Below are positions 1-13,140 of a stretch of DNA of 64,000 nt, one piece after another (position 1 is the stretch's first letter; every line of letters starts with the position of its first letter). The notes under the pieces were generated by a model. That model was not told where the DNA came from, ran no database searches, and saw nothing but the letters and a program-made list of their open reading frames with translations. A program made the translations under genes and the position numbers. Location: assembly GCA_020002185.1 (NCBI GenBank), contig CM034534.1, positions 60,005,050 to 60,069,049 of the forward strand. The letters are read 5' to 3'. The DNA is from Paraescarpia echinospica (taxonomy: Eukaryota > Annelida > Polychaeta > Sabellida > Siboglinidae).

Positions 1-1979
1 TAAAAAAGTTGGAAAAATGTCCTACATTATAGGAAAATATCCTGCATTAATCCGCTGTTGGTATCATGTATATTTTAACACCGCTGCATAGCGTCGTTTG
101 TAGCCTGCCGTGTTGGTTCTATAGTAGCATCGATTACTCAAGAACGGTCAGTAATCCACATTGTCTCAGGGTTAAATTACGTGACGTGCGATTAATACAT
201 TTACACGACTGACTGCTTATTCCACAATGCGGCGCAACACCGACTCCGTTTTTCCCAGCGCAAAAAAATAACTTCGCTTCACACGTAACACGTCTTAAAT
301 GGAGGCAGTCTGTTCCTCTACCCAAACTTAGCGGGCGTAGTAAATTGTTTCAAGAACATTTAATATGTTGTGTTGAACGCGGGAAATTGTAAAATCGCTG
401 AACATCAAAGGGTCTTGCGTTTACTCCGCCCGTCTCGGTAATACTGCAAATATTGTTTTGAAACTGGATGCTTTTTTACCATTTGAACATGCTTCGCGTT
501 CGAAAGTTTCAAATTGCGAACATTGTTACGGGTTTATTAAACACAGTTTTGCAAGCAGAATACCTTCAAAATAGTTATTACAGTCTGAAGAACATTAAAT
601 AAATAAATACAATAAATAAATTAATTAATTAAATAAGTAGGAACACTTAACTATTATTTATAAAGCGCGTTGACTGAGGCAAACCTCGTTTACATGTGGA
701 ATTATGTGTCCGATTGTCGGGCGACACAGTGACGTCCGACCAATCAGATGTGTCGTTTCTGGAAAGAAATAAGAAACGACATATCCGGTTGGCCGGGTTA
801 CAATATAACAATTAATCGCTAGTGTAAACGGGCTTTTAGGCGATCGACTGAATACCGCGGAAAATGTACACCTCTGTTTAAAATTGGTGTTCAAAGTATA
901 AAAAATATTCAATACAATGTTAACAAGATTCTCTTCATAAACCACAACTACAGTAAAAACTCAACGGATTAAAATATTGTGCCATGTCACAATATTACCT
1001 GCACCCAACACCAACTCGTTCTAACATATATCCTTTGTTTATGTACGTTCACTGCCTTGTGTACATACGTTGTGCCAATATATTCATATCAATAAATGTT
1101 ATGTGTGTTTTACGTATGCCATATTAAAGATAAACGTAACTTTTTTTAACCAACCAATGCAATCTAAAAGCGTGAAATTATCTACCGTCTTCATATATTA
1201 AGAATTTTAAAGATGTGTATTCATCCTTATTATTAATGCACTATTGCATCACAAAATGTATACAGGTGGAATGTTTCGTGTAATGACAACACAGTGAAAA
1301 ATAATAATTTATTATAAATATAGTCTCTGTCAAAACTGTTCTTAAGTGTTAACATAACTTTTTAAAGGAACTTTACCGAAAGCTCTCTACATGTACACAT
1401 TGCTGAAGTGTTTAAATCGGCGATCAACGTAAACCTACGATGATTATTGAATATATGACAAATTCGTGGGTAAACAAACACCTTTTTCGAACCAAAAACA
1501 GTATTTACTTATAATCGTTCAAACTATACAATAATCATCAGTCGTTATACCTGACCTTGATGTAAGTACTGCACAGTGCAAATATATATTATTTCAGGTG
1601 CGCGCAGTTCAATTATTATATTGATATGATATTATATTTATGTCACAGTGGTGGAAATATGAGAAAGGAAATATTTAAGTCTCACAAATAGTATAAACAC
1701 AATGGTGCGATATAACCTTCCATCACTTTATAAAATACAATCATATTATTTTATTGAACACCAATACTTGTCAGAACATGATGTAATGATACAATGATGT
1801 TATCATTCAGAATTACCCTTTTCTAATGCTTGTTTTTCTATTAAACATAGTAAATATATATGCACATGATTGTAAGCTATGGGTGTTGAATCCTAATAAA
1901 GATGATAATTGTATTAATAACTTGGGAACTTATATGCTATGTAGGCGTTTGATTATTTGGTCAAACCAACGACAACTTC
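1..1979. other. AT-rich intergenic DNA, no gene seen
   Basis: I see no coding region, RNA gene or mobile-element signature here. Open frames are short, lack recognisable domains and sit in AT-rich DNA. A short AATAAATA-type low-complexity stretch lies near 596-645. Confidence 0.6.
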
Positions 1980-2319
1980 GGCTTGGCCACCTGTCTACAT
2001 AAGACAAAGCCAGTATTTTGTACGGCTCGCTCGCTGGGGCCTGTCGGTATTCATCATGCCGTCTGCTGCGTCTAATTCTCTCTCTCCGCGGTAAACGGGC
2101 GAAGCAAGGTGTCGTGCGGTGTGGGTTTCACGTCTGGTTAACTAAGCATACAAACTGCCTAATTTCGAGGTGGGCCGTGAGTCAGGTCGAGTTGAGCTTC
2201 TCCGCCCGCTCCCATTCACGTCTGCTCAGCCGGAAGGCAGCCATTGTTGGCGGGAAAATATCGAACGCGACTGAGCGGCACCGTGTTTATAGACCACTCG
2301 ACTGGTACTAGCGGTGAGT
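1980..2319 (+). promoter_or_regulatory. Candidate promoter with non-coding first exon
   Basis: This GC-richer island stands out in AT-rich surroundings. It contains GCCATTGTTGGCGGGAAAA near 2240, which combines a YY1-like GCCAT core with a good E2F-type site (GGCGGGAAA). About 70 bp downstream is GCG|GTGAGT at 2311-2319, a strong splice-donor match. An E2F/YY1-type core followed by a donor is a common layout for a TATA-less promoter with an untranslated first exon. No partner exon was found, so this is inference. Confidence 0.3.
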
Positions 2320-4070
2320 CGGGTATACTTAGCGACGTGCTTAGCACAATCGTTGCAATAACGAACGGCCAGAGTAAATGCGGTTGGAGTGTTTGTGTTT
2401 CGAGTCAAGTAGACTCAAGTTCCGTCTCCAGTTAAACGGTGTAACAACATCTGTGGCTACAACCGTTCGAAAATCCATTATTCAACACAGAAGCGTTGTT
2501 TAGGGTTGATGAAAATGCTAAGAGCGTATTAACTAAATATTTAAATATAAATACTTTGGTGGATCAGAAATGCTGAGTTAAGTTATAATTAAAGTGTGGT
2601 GATTGATTGTCAGCAGAACGTATCAGTTGTACTCTGTCCAAATTAATGGCTAGGAGTATGGGAACAACACAACTTTGTGGTTAGGGACGCGTGCCTCCGC
2701 AAAACGTGTTAATATTATGGTATATTTGTTTGAATTTTGACATTTCGCTGGTGCAACATTCACATTTCGAATTTTTTTTCGAACTTATTAAAATAAATTT
2801 GGCATGAAATAGATGCAAACAATTTCTTTTGGACATATCCTATACGTAAATTTACCTGCACTATACACATTCGGCATATTTATTTCGGTGTTAAAAATTA
2901 TATTAATCAATAATAAAAAGACAGTTAAGGCTTTGCAACATTGTACCGTTCTGAACGTTTCGGCTTTGTGATATTTGTAGGCAAACCCTACGTTTTAACT
3001 TGACTTGGGACCCATGATTACAAATATATGAATATAGCGAATAATGTTGATATATGCATTATTCACCAGTTAAGTCTACTGAACTAATTTTGTATCCTAT
3101 AAAACTATGCAGAACGTTCCCATGGAACTGTCACATGTTTTCGTTACTGTATGTTACTGACGCCGTCGCTTAGAGTCATATGTCACACATGTCATTTAGA
3201 CATGTGCACACCGAGTGATAATTACACCCGCATAACCATACCAGCATGAACGTTTCATTAAAAGGTCATACATCGTTTCGATCAGTTTTAGTCTTCTCGT
3301 TTAAGAATCGTGTTGCAAAAAATCGAAACGTTCCAGGATAAACGTGGTCGCTCGCTTGCGGAAACATCGCATGACAAGGCAAATATGGAACCGGTTAAAA
3401 AAGAACTCCTGTTGACAAGCAACACCATTTAGCCTAAGGTATATGCATCGTACAACTTCACAAAGGCAATCACCATAATTAGTGCCCACCACTTAAACAC
3501 TCCAATTACAGCAACGCGGTCTTGTTCGGAACAAAAGAGGTACACCTTAAAAAATCGTGGTATTCCGAATAAAAATAAACCACAACTATCAACGGTAACT
3601 TGTTGTAGGTGGCAAACGCATTTAGGTACTCATTCACAATAAGGAAATTAACGCTTCCGTTTCAAATTACAACGTGTTTCTTCTTGCAAAACGTAGTCCG
3701 CCACACTGCCTACTCGTGTTACGTGTGACAGTCTATATATGCATGTTGTTATATGTTATGTTGTCATATATGATGAACTGTTTGTGTTAAGATCTCACTG
3801 AGTTACATGCAAAGTCTACTGTCAGGCGCGGTAGCTGGGCGTAAAGCGCCGGTGTAAGAATATCAAAACACTAATTTCTCCAACACTGTTAGGTAGCACA
3901 AAGAAGCAACAGCATGCCGTAGCTGACACTGTAGGTGGGTTTGCTTTTTTTCGCAAAATGAATATGAAAAGAGAAGAACGAATGAATTGAGGAGGCGCGA
4001 TGTGCGATATATTCGACTGGCGACATCGTGGCACGTCTTGCATTAACAGCACGGACAACACTGTCGCCCG
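2320..4070. other. Intergenic DNA, no gene seen
   Basis: Mostly AT-rich unique sequence without domains, long frames or clear repeats. GC content rises after about 3820, where overlapping short frames occur on both strands, but none resembles a known protein. Confidence 0.55.
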
Positions 4071-4084
4071 AGCGCCACCTAGCG
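4071..4084 (-). promoter_or_regulatory. Single CTCF-like motif
   Basis: The complement strand reads CCGCTAGGTGGCGC. This fits the known CTCF core CCRSYAGRKGGCRS at every position. It is isolated in host DNA, unlike the array inside the NADAR element. Binding is not shown. Confidence 0.4.
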
Positions 4085-4299
4085 GAGCTGTACGTGGGTG
4101 GCCGAAATCTTTGCGATGCAACCAGGTGTGTAACGCGACTGGAAGCGTCTGGTCTGCGCACAAAGCCGCGATCTATGGCGACAAATCTCATAATTGCCGT
4201 TCGTCGTCGCAATAAAACAACATAATTCGACTGGCGTCGGCAGCCTTCGTGCAAACAGTGTGTTTTACGATTGTATTACACCACTTTAGTTTGATAGCT

Positions 4300-4720
4300 T
4301 TCAATCGATAACTGAATGCGGCTTTGGCCAATTGAGGGGATTACGCATTCTACGCACTGAAAGACGTGATCGTCGATCGTCGATGTTGACTGGCACGGAG
4401 CGACGCCGAGATCTGTTGAGCGACGTTCGGCCGCCGCTCCTGTCCAAACCGGTATAACGCTTGAGCAGCAAGCGCCACTCGCATTAACCGGCTTTCTTCG
4501 CTGCTAATTGACTCGGCATTGTCGTGAAGAAATTAATAATTAGCGCATTAGGCACGGCGCGAGAAAGTCACTCGGATTGTCGAGAAGTGGTCTGCTGCGG
4601 CGCATGTGTCGCTATGTCGAAGTACACGCTTCACCGAACCGCTTCAGGGCTAATGGTCGACCATTGACTCAACCCTTCTCACTGGCGACCTACGAATAAA
4701 CCAACCGTGTCTGTTTTACG
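4300..4720. other. Candidate conserved non-coding element
   Basis: A GC-richer block with short AT cores of homeodomain type (GCTAATTGACTC, AATTAATAATTAGCGCATTA near 4500-4550). There is no coding potential, and the composition differs sharply from both flanks. Such mixtures are typical of developmental enhancers, but conservation cannot be judged from one sequence. Confidence 0.3.
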
Positions 4721-7358
4721 TTCATCTAAATACATTCGAGCTAGTGAATGTTTGTTTGACGGTATGTTAACGTTTTACTCTTAGACTGTTTGCATCGCGG
4801 GCGCCAAACTTTCAGTGCTCCTTCTACGATTCCACGAAAGAAACGTAGAACTCTTTTTTGAAATTCCCCGTGGAGTAAGAGTTCTCAACAACTGTTCGCA
4901 ATGTGACATCTAACTTGCAACAATCGTATAAACACACACACACGCACACACACGATGGGAATGCACACGCACACGTTCCGGTTCCTGTTTTTACCGGACG
5001 CTCTTAATATTAGTCCTACACAGGGTGTCTTTCCGTTGCACTGGGATGCCCTCGTACACTGTAAACATTGGATCCTATAGTTGCGAGATATGTCGGACTG
5101 CAATAACCCCTCCCTGTCTGCACGAAACACTTGTCAAACGCTACAAAATTATATTATATTCACATCGACACGCGGTAGACGTAGACAGTGTTCTGATTGA
5201 CAGTTAAAATTGAGCTGTCACGCGCTAACACTATCCCTAGCTACCATGATGGTATTGTCACACATATTTCTATCCCATACGTTTGTTGATTAACCGAGCG
5301 ATTTGTACGCCACTCGACTCGACCGTCTTTGTTGATGTTCTCCGCAGCGAAACCTGAGGTTGCTGTCCGCGTCTTTTTTCAACAGACCCCAACAGTTTAA
5401 GAATTCAGAATAATACTTGTGTTTCTCGTTACCCGACATTAGCCCGACCATAAAGTGTATTTAACATGAAGATATAATTATAATTTATCTGCAGCTGCAT
5501 AAATCCCCAAAGACAAGGAACAACTCTGTCTGGAAAATTAACAAGTCTAATTTCTAAATGGATTAGTTAATTGGCATCCTGACATTTATTTTATCATATG
5601 TAATTAAGATAAGAAACCAACCTTACAAAACACGCCATGTGAATAATAATAAATAATAAGAAATTACTAAAATGTACTATCTATTTAAAAAATATACCCC
5701 CTTTAAAATAACCAAACAATTCGGATTGTTTCCAACAGTTTTGCTGAAATGTCTTATTACCGAAACATCCGATTACCAAAATGTCCTATTACTGAAACGT
5801 CCTATTACCAAAATGCCTGTTGCCCAACTATCCATGGTCAAACCCTTTGCCAAAATGTAATGATAACGAATTCGTCCTATTTACGCAAACTCTCACTTGA
5901 ATTGACAGCATGCACTCGGAAACACAAATATTGTCATGAAAGGCCTATGAGCAGATTTCTGCGTCATGCCTTTCTTCCAATGAACGCCGTGTTTGTTCAT
6001 TATGGCAATCTACTAACCTGATTAGAATCAGCCAGAAACCTATTTATCCCCCGTCAACACGAACAGCTGTTTTATTTATTCTTCATCATCGGGCATCTGT
6101 GCGGCCAACGTCGTTCGAATTCATTAAATATTTTACACACTTTCATTAAGATAGGAATTCTACTGCACTTGCTGAGCAGATGACGTTAGGAACCAAATTT
6201 TAATAGAACATTTATAACAACAACATCATAAGCTTTTCACAATAATCATCAATAATTCATGAGAAGAAGTTCAACCAACCTTACATGTTTTTTTAATTTT
6301 ATTTATAAAAGGTTTATGTTTCTCAGAGAAATATTTGTGTTTCCGGTTATGTGCTCTAAGCCTTTGATTATGTTGCTATAAGACCGATTGTATGTTTTTT
6401 ATTACATTCACAGGGGCTATGTTAAAATAGGTAAGCGTTTGAGTATTTTCGTGGTAGACTTAATTTGTTGCGATGATGCCACCCACAATGTCTTCACCCC
6501 AATAAAAAAAAGCATTCATCCGATACCTTACCGGCTAAACACTGGGCCAGGCTGAAAGGATTTGTTTTTCAATGTACTTGGAATTAGGCAGGGTCGTAAC
6601 CAAAACAGCTATTTTCCTTGTGGTGCCTTAAGAACTCATAGGGTCGGATTAGTTTTAACAGTATCGGCTAATATAACTGGATATTATTCCTAAGCATTTT
6701 TGGGAAGCTAGATCATGCCACTTGATACGGAGTTATGGCTGTATACGGCAACACACGGGGACACACGTGGCGGTATTACGGTCATTCCCCTTTCTCAGGA
6801 CGAAGGACACCACTCGCAGAACCCCGGGTCATGGTGTTGGGGAATTTCTTCTTATCTTTTGAACAATGAGATATGGGGTCTATATGGGTGTCTTGGAAGT
6901 CCACCGTCTTCCAATCATCTGCGTCATCATGACTGATGTTCACCAATACCCGTGGCAATTGATCTTGCTTGTTTCGCTAGCTTCTCTGCGTGTGTGTTCA
7001 TCCGCCTGCTGCAACATTAGAATTGTGTAACGAATTTGATATTGCATAATCTTTGGCCACCAGTTTGATGTTATTTTCAAAGTAAACATTTACACAGTGT
7101 ATGCCATTATTCGGGTGGACCATGCAAGCGTACGTCGGATAATTGGCCTTTATTCGCCCAATAAACAGTGGATAACAATAGTTGCATACAAGGTTTAATA
7201 AAATTAATTTATGTTATTTAATTATCACAGGAAATGGTTTAAAAACGCTGCAGACTCTCGTGACGCGTTGTCAAGGGTGGTTTGACCCCTTCAAGGCGAG
7301 GCCAGCTTTGGTGTTCCGATTGGCCGACATTACTCCCTAGACTTTATATACGCCTATG
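4721..7358. other. Intergenic DNA, no gene seen
   Basis: AT-rich sequence with a short CA tract near 4935-4955 and a small minisatellite at 5742-5831. Near 4783-4813 a ~30-base stretch (CTTAGACTGTTTGCATC... GGGCGCCAAACTTTC) matches one near 16,788-16,818 with few changes. No gene recognised. Confidence 0.55.
5742..5831 (+). repeat. Short-unit minisatellite, about 17 bp
   Basis: Four to five diverged units of the form TCCTATTACCAAAATG follow one another, alternating with ACTGAAACG/ACCGAAACA endings. The two short frames across it are by-products of the repeat. Confidence 0.6.
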
Positions 7359-7390
7359 TATATATATGTATATATATATATATATATATA
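7359..7390. repeat. (TA)n microsatellite
   Basis: An alternating TA tract with a single G interruption, directly 5' of a short unique stretch and the 79-bp satellite. Confidence 0.85.
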
Positions 7391-7660
7391 AAACACCACT
7401 CAATTATCCCTGTAGGAGAAAGACCCTACAGAAAGCAAAGCATATCAAAAACACGTAAGTAAATGACTATAAAGAAATACACCCGCCGGAAAATAAGCCC
7501 CCCTCCTGAAAAAAAACATGGAAAGACAGGCAGGCCAATTATACAGTATGGTATAATACTAATAATGGACATTATGCATTGTAGAAAAATTAATAATAAT
7601 GTTAATCGCAGTTTTTTATTTAAAATAGTATGTACACCCAATCTGGAGGATTCAATATAA

Positions 7661-8299
7661 GAACATCGACATGAACACACTTCCCACAACAGTCACTGCA
7701 CAGCACTCACTTTGTACACTCTAAGAATGTTACAAGTGAGAACATCGACATGAACACACTTCCCACAACAGTCACTGCACAGCACTCACTTTGCACACTC
7801 TAAGAATGTTGCAAGTGAGAACATCGACATGAACACACTTCCCACAACAGTCACTGCACAGCACTCACTTTGTACACTCTAAGAATGTTGCAAGTGAGAA
7901 AATCGACATGAACACACTTCCCACAACAGTCACTGCACAGCACTCACTTTGTACACTCTAAGAATGTTGCAAGTGAGAACATCGACATGAACACACTTCC
8001 CACAACAGTCACTGCACAGCACTCACTTTGTACACTCTAAGAATGTTGCAAGTGAGAAAATCGACATGAACACACTTCCCACAACAGTCACTGCACAGCA
8101 CTCACTTTGTACACTCTAAGAATGTTGCAAGTGAGAAAATCGACATGAACACACTTCCCACAACAGTCACTGCACAGCACTCACTTTGCACACTCTAAGA
8201 ATGTTGCAAGTGAGAACATCGACATGAACACACTTCCCACAACAGTCACTGCACAGCACTCACTTTGTACACTCTAAGAATGTTGCAAGTGAGAAAATG
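7661..8299. repeat. 79-bp tandem satellite, eight copies
   Basis: Units begin GAACATCGACATGAACACAC at 7661, 7740, 7819, 7898, 7977, 8056, 8135 and 8214, exactly 79 bp apart. A partial ninth unit starts at 8293. Copies differ at only a few sites: GAACATCG versus GAAAATCG, TGTACAC versus TGCACAC, and TTACAAG in the first unit. This near-identity points to recent expansion or homogenisation. No open frame of note runs through it. Confidence 0.95.
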
Positions 8300-9747
8300 G
8301 ACTTCCAGGATTGAAGTTATCTAACTGGGAGTGAAAGGATGAGTTGCAGTGTTGAGCACAAATGAATGCAGTTAATTATCTCACAAACGCATGCTCAACG
8401 GGAAATACATAGACTCCAGTTTGATACCAATAAGTTTGAAATCGTTAACGTGCTTTAATCACGTGTCATTAAAAGCTGCTCAAACAAATGCATTTCAATG
8501 GGAAGAAAAATATCAATTGAAAAAGTTTACTACAATAGCCAAATTGTACAGTGTCAAGTTGTATAGCAGTACAGTAAAAGTTGTAATATGGCAGATACAA
8601 TTACAATCTGACTGATACAGTTGTAATCTGACAGATACAGTAAAGGTACTTTGGCCAAAACTAATCTAATTTTGTTTCATTGGCACCCGGTTGGGTTGCC
8701 AAACACTCACGCAAACACATGACCGCCCGCCCGCCCGCCAGCCCGGCCACCCGCCTGCCTGCCTGCCCGCACGCGCAAACATGCACAATACACATTTTCA
8801 ATCATATAGAGTGTGGGACTTTCTTAGGACACCATCACAGTGCGTGCTTGTGGCAGTGGCGTGTTTGAGTGGACGTTAGCAGTGACGTGGTGATTGTAGC
8901 CACAATAACCATTACGGCTTGTTACCATTTAGGAGCTACAGGTAGTTGTCAGTCTGCACTCTTTAACTTGGTTATTGTACCGTTTTACGGCATTCGCTAG
9001 GTTGTGAAAGGTACAAAAAAATAAAGAGGGTGCACCCGGTACATCCTCTCATGTTCGTGTAATAAGCCGTCTGTGTTTCCTGTTTAATGACATTCACGCA
9101 TCTACGTCATAATTAAGATGTTATCTACAGATCCTCAACGGTTATTGTTCTAGCCTTTGTATATCTTCACAAGGTGTGCAACTGTCCGGTATCAATGCGC
9201 ATGCTGTTGTTCTGTATCCAATTGTCCCAGACACGTCACATGTCATCTCACGTCAAACGCATCGCAAGCTACAACGCTCTTTCCTTGATGCTTACAAAAA
9301 CACTTTCTGACTTCTTGTATGCACTTGATGCTGGCGTTCACCCACACTTCATTTATTGTAACAATAGTAGATGACATCGAGTTAATTCGTCGTATTCGCG
9401 GTATGCTGACGTGTTCCGTCGCTGTGCGGTGCTTCATACACGGATATGCGCCCGCTAAATCACCGAGTCTACATTATCTGTCCATCTGCGATTGACACAT
9501 GGCTCTCCTGTGCGCTTGAGCGTTTGCCATTGTCAAACGGTTTTCTGCCTTTTTAACCCGACACAAGTGAGCGTTTTGTGCGCCAAGAGCCGTCGACTTC
9601 TGCACCGGCAGGTCGTTAATAGTGCCGGCTGGGTTCTGATTGCTCGTGACAAGCGGAGTGCGTGTTTGAGTGGCAACCGACGCTGAATCCCCTGGTGGTG
9701 TCGCCTGTTCCCACCACCGGGTTAGCTGTTTTGCATGGTGGGCGGAA
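8300..9747. other. Intergenic DNA, no gene seen
   Basis: Contains a GCCC/CCTG-rich low-complexity patch at about 8722-8776 and short frames on both strands near 9474-9770 with no recognisable domain. Confidence 0.5.
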
Positions 9748-10303
9748 ATGAAGTCACAGGATAAAGTCACGGAAATTAAGTCAGTTTTCCCTAGGAAAAT
9801 AAGTCACAGGAAAGAAAGTCACAACATAATATTATCCAAAAATATACTAAATGCAAAGCTTTGTTTATTTACTGATAATTCCAAAAAATTAATGTTGCTG
9901 ATTAAGATTATTATAATTATTCCGCAGAAACTCTGACATAGGCTTGCACATGTTCATTAACATTTGAACACAATGGAGAAATATCAGAGACATTATCAGA
10001 CCTATGCATTTAATTTATTGTTATATTTAGGTTATTTTTGATTATAAAAAACAAATATTTACCTAAATTTATTAAAATATTTCCACTCGAATTGTGAATA
10101 CAAAGAACTCTAAATTTAAAGTTGAGTACAACCGAGATCTAAATGAGATTTTTCATCAAATTGGTGCACTGAATTTGTCGTTACCTTTAAGATAATTTTG
10201 ATTATTAAAACGAATATTTTTTTAATATTTGCATTTATATATAAAAGCAAAGAACTCTTAATTTAAAGTTGTGGTTTTATTTCCTGTGACTTTATTTCCT
10301 ACA
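9748..10303. repeat. Candidate foldback element with AAGTCAC ends
   Basis: The left end carries several AAGTCAC/AAGTCACAGGA units (about 9748-9821). The right end carries the complement, TTTATTTCCTGTGACTTTATTTCC (about 10,270-10,297). The AT-rich interior holds a diverged direct repeat: AAAGAACTCTAAATTTAAAGTTG near 10,102 and AAAGAACTCTTAATTTAAAGTTG near 10,249. No coding capacity. A non-autonomous inverted-repeat element is the simplest reading. Confidence 0.4.
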
Positions 10304-11620
<1,317 letters not shown>

Positions 11621-12109
11621 GCGTTTGCTTGCAGGCGCACGCACGTTCGCATGCACACACAATTTAGCTACATGTGCTCTATTCTCTTGACAGCCTACAG
11701 ATGCCTGTCTATTTTAACAATAACTTGCGAATAGTTTATACCCTACGAAAGGTGGACTCAGTAGTTGTAATGAATTAGGACACAAATGACTCATTTTATT
11801 TCCAGCAGTAAACCGTATTGTGTTAATATGTGTTAAAGGCCGTGCTCTGTCATCTTTATCACCGCGAAGGTTCAGTCATGCAATATAATACAGAACTATC
11901 CACGATTAAGGGCTTTATGTTAGGACATTTCCGATTGGTAAACCGTTCCATCTGTGACCCACTCCTATTCGTTGTCTAGTCTTTCTCAACCGTTTCCCAA
12001 CGAACACACTGTTGTAACCCGGCCGTTCCGACGCCCATATTTCCGACTAAACTAGTAAGTGATAGTGTTACATGGACACTACTCTTGTAAACAACTTAAA
12101 TTGGTAGTG
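11621..12109. other. Intergenic DNA, no gene seen
   Basis: Unique sequence after the microsatellite. No gene, repeat or element recognised. Confidence 0.5.
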
Positions 12110-12360
12110 GTGATGGTGGTATTTTAGAACGTTGCACATCTGGTGTTAACTTTAAAAACCCTGGAGTGTTGATGGTACCGGTGGTGTTAGCTGGAAAATG
12201 TCATATCTGGTGTTAACTGTAAACACTACGGACAGGTGTTGGTGATGGCGTTATCTGGAAACTTTCAACCCTTCTGTTGACTTTAAACCCTACGAACTGT
12301 TGTGTCTGTGGTGCAGGTAGACGATTCTACACTTGGTGTTAACGTTAAGCAACCTGGGCA
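12110..12360 (+). repeat. Diverged tandem repeat, ~60-72 bp unit
   Basis: The phrase CTGGTGTTAACTTTAAA recurs in diverged form at about 12,139, 12,211, 12,268 and 12,333. Between copies are GGTGTTGGTGATGGC-like stretches. Unit spacing is uneven, so this is an old array. Confidence 0.5.
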
Positions 12361-12719
12361 GGTGATACTGAGGTTTGCAAGCTGGAAGGTTTCGCCTCAT
12401 GCAAAACAAACAATAACAAGCCGATAGACTTCGACGGATTTAGCACTTCATTCACCAGAGACAACTTAGATGACAGGATCAGATCACGAATCGTCGTCAA
12501 CAGTATCCGATACTTTCCACGCGTCCTCAAATCGACCCTTGTTAACGTCAACAGGTACGCTTCTGAAGCTGATTTCCAGAATCCATACGCCATTGTCTCC
12601 CGCTTATATCCAGGCGTAACGACAACGACAAAGCCTTTTGTCTCGGTTGACGAACCCGCCGACGGTGGTCCATCATCCCCGGGGCGAGAGACTCCCACCT
12701 GCCCGACCCATAAAGGTAG

Positions 12720-13140
12720 CTTCCTGCTAATTAATTGCCCGCTGTGGGGCGCCCCTCGGCGGCCAATTTGCTCACTGCAAGCGTCCGCTCGCTCGGGGCG
12801 CTGTCGTCGTATTATACGCTTAATTATAAAGTTCTCGCCGACGCCCGGAAGTGCATTTCTGAGCGTTGGCTCGCTGCGCTAATTTGCAGAAATTGAGATT
12901 AACAGTCCGGCAATTTAGCGCGGACCCGTCGCGCGGTGTAATAAGGCGCAAATCAATATTATTGCTCGAGCATTGGCCGAGCGCTTTGATACTGACCGAT
13001 TACGCAGGACTGCTTTGATTTCCCATAATGCCGCGGTACTTGAGGGACATTTCCAGAATAATAACGGTCATATTTCTGCATACGGTCGTCTCCGTTGCGT
13101 CGGCGAGATGAAAGACTAACCGTCGGTTTTGTCTGTGCCG
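12720..13140. other. Candidate conserved non-coding element
   Basis: A GC-rich block studded with TAATTA/ATTA cores (GCTAATTAATTGCCC, CTTAATTATAAAG, CGCTAATTTGCAG, GGCAATTTAGCGC). There are no stop-free frames of useful length and no repeats. This resembles animal developmental enhancers. A minus-strand open frame of 117 codons abuts it at 12,345-12,698 but has no recognised domain. Confidence 0.35.

Noticed and set aside
7661..8299. CRISPR-like array
   Set aside because: Unit is 79 bp with no unique spacers; a plain satellite in eukaryotic DNA.
12345..12698. 117-codon minus-strand frame
   Set aside because: Composition is protein-like, but there is no domain I recognise and no splice or promoter evidence. 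It overlaps a diverged tandem repeat at one end.
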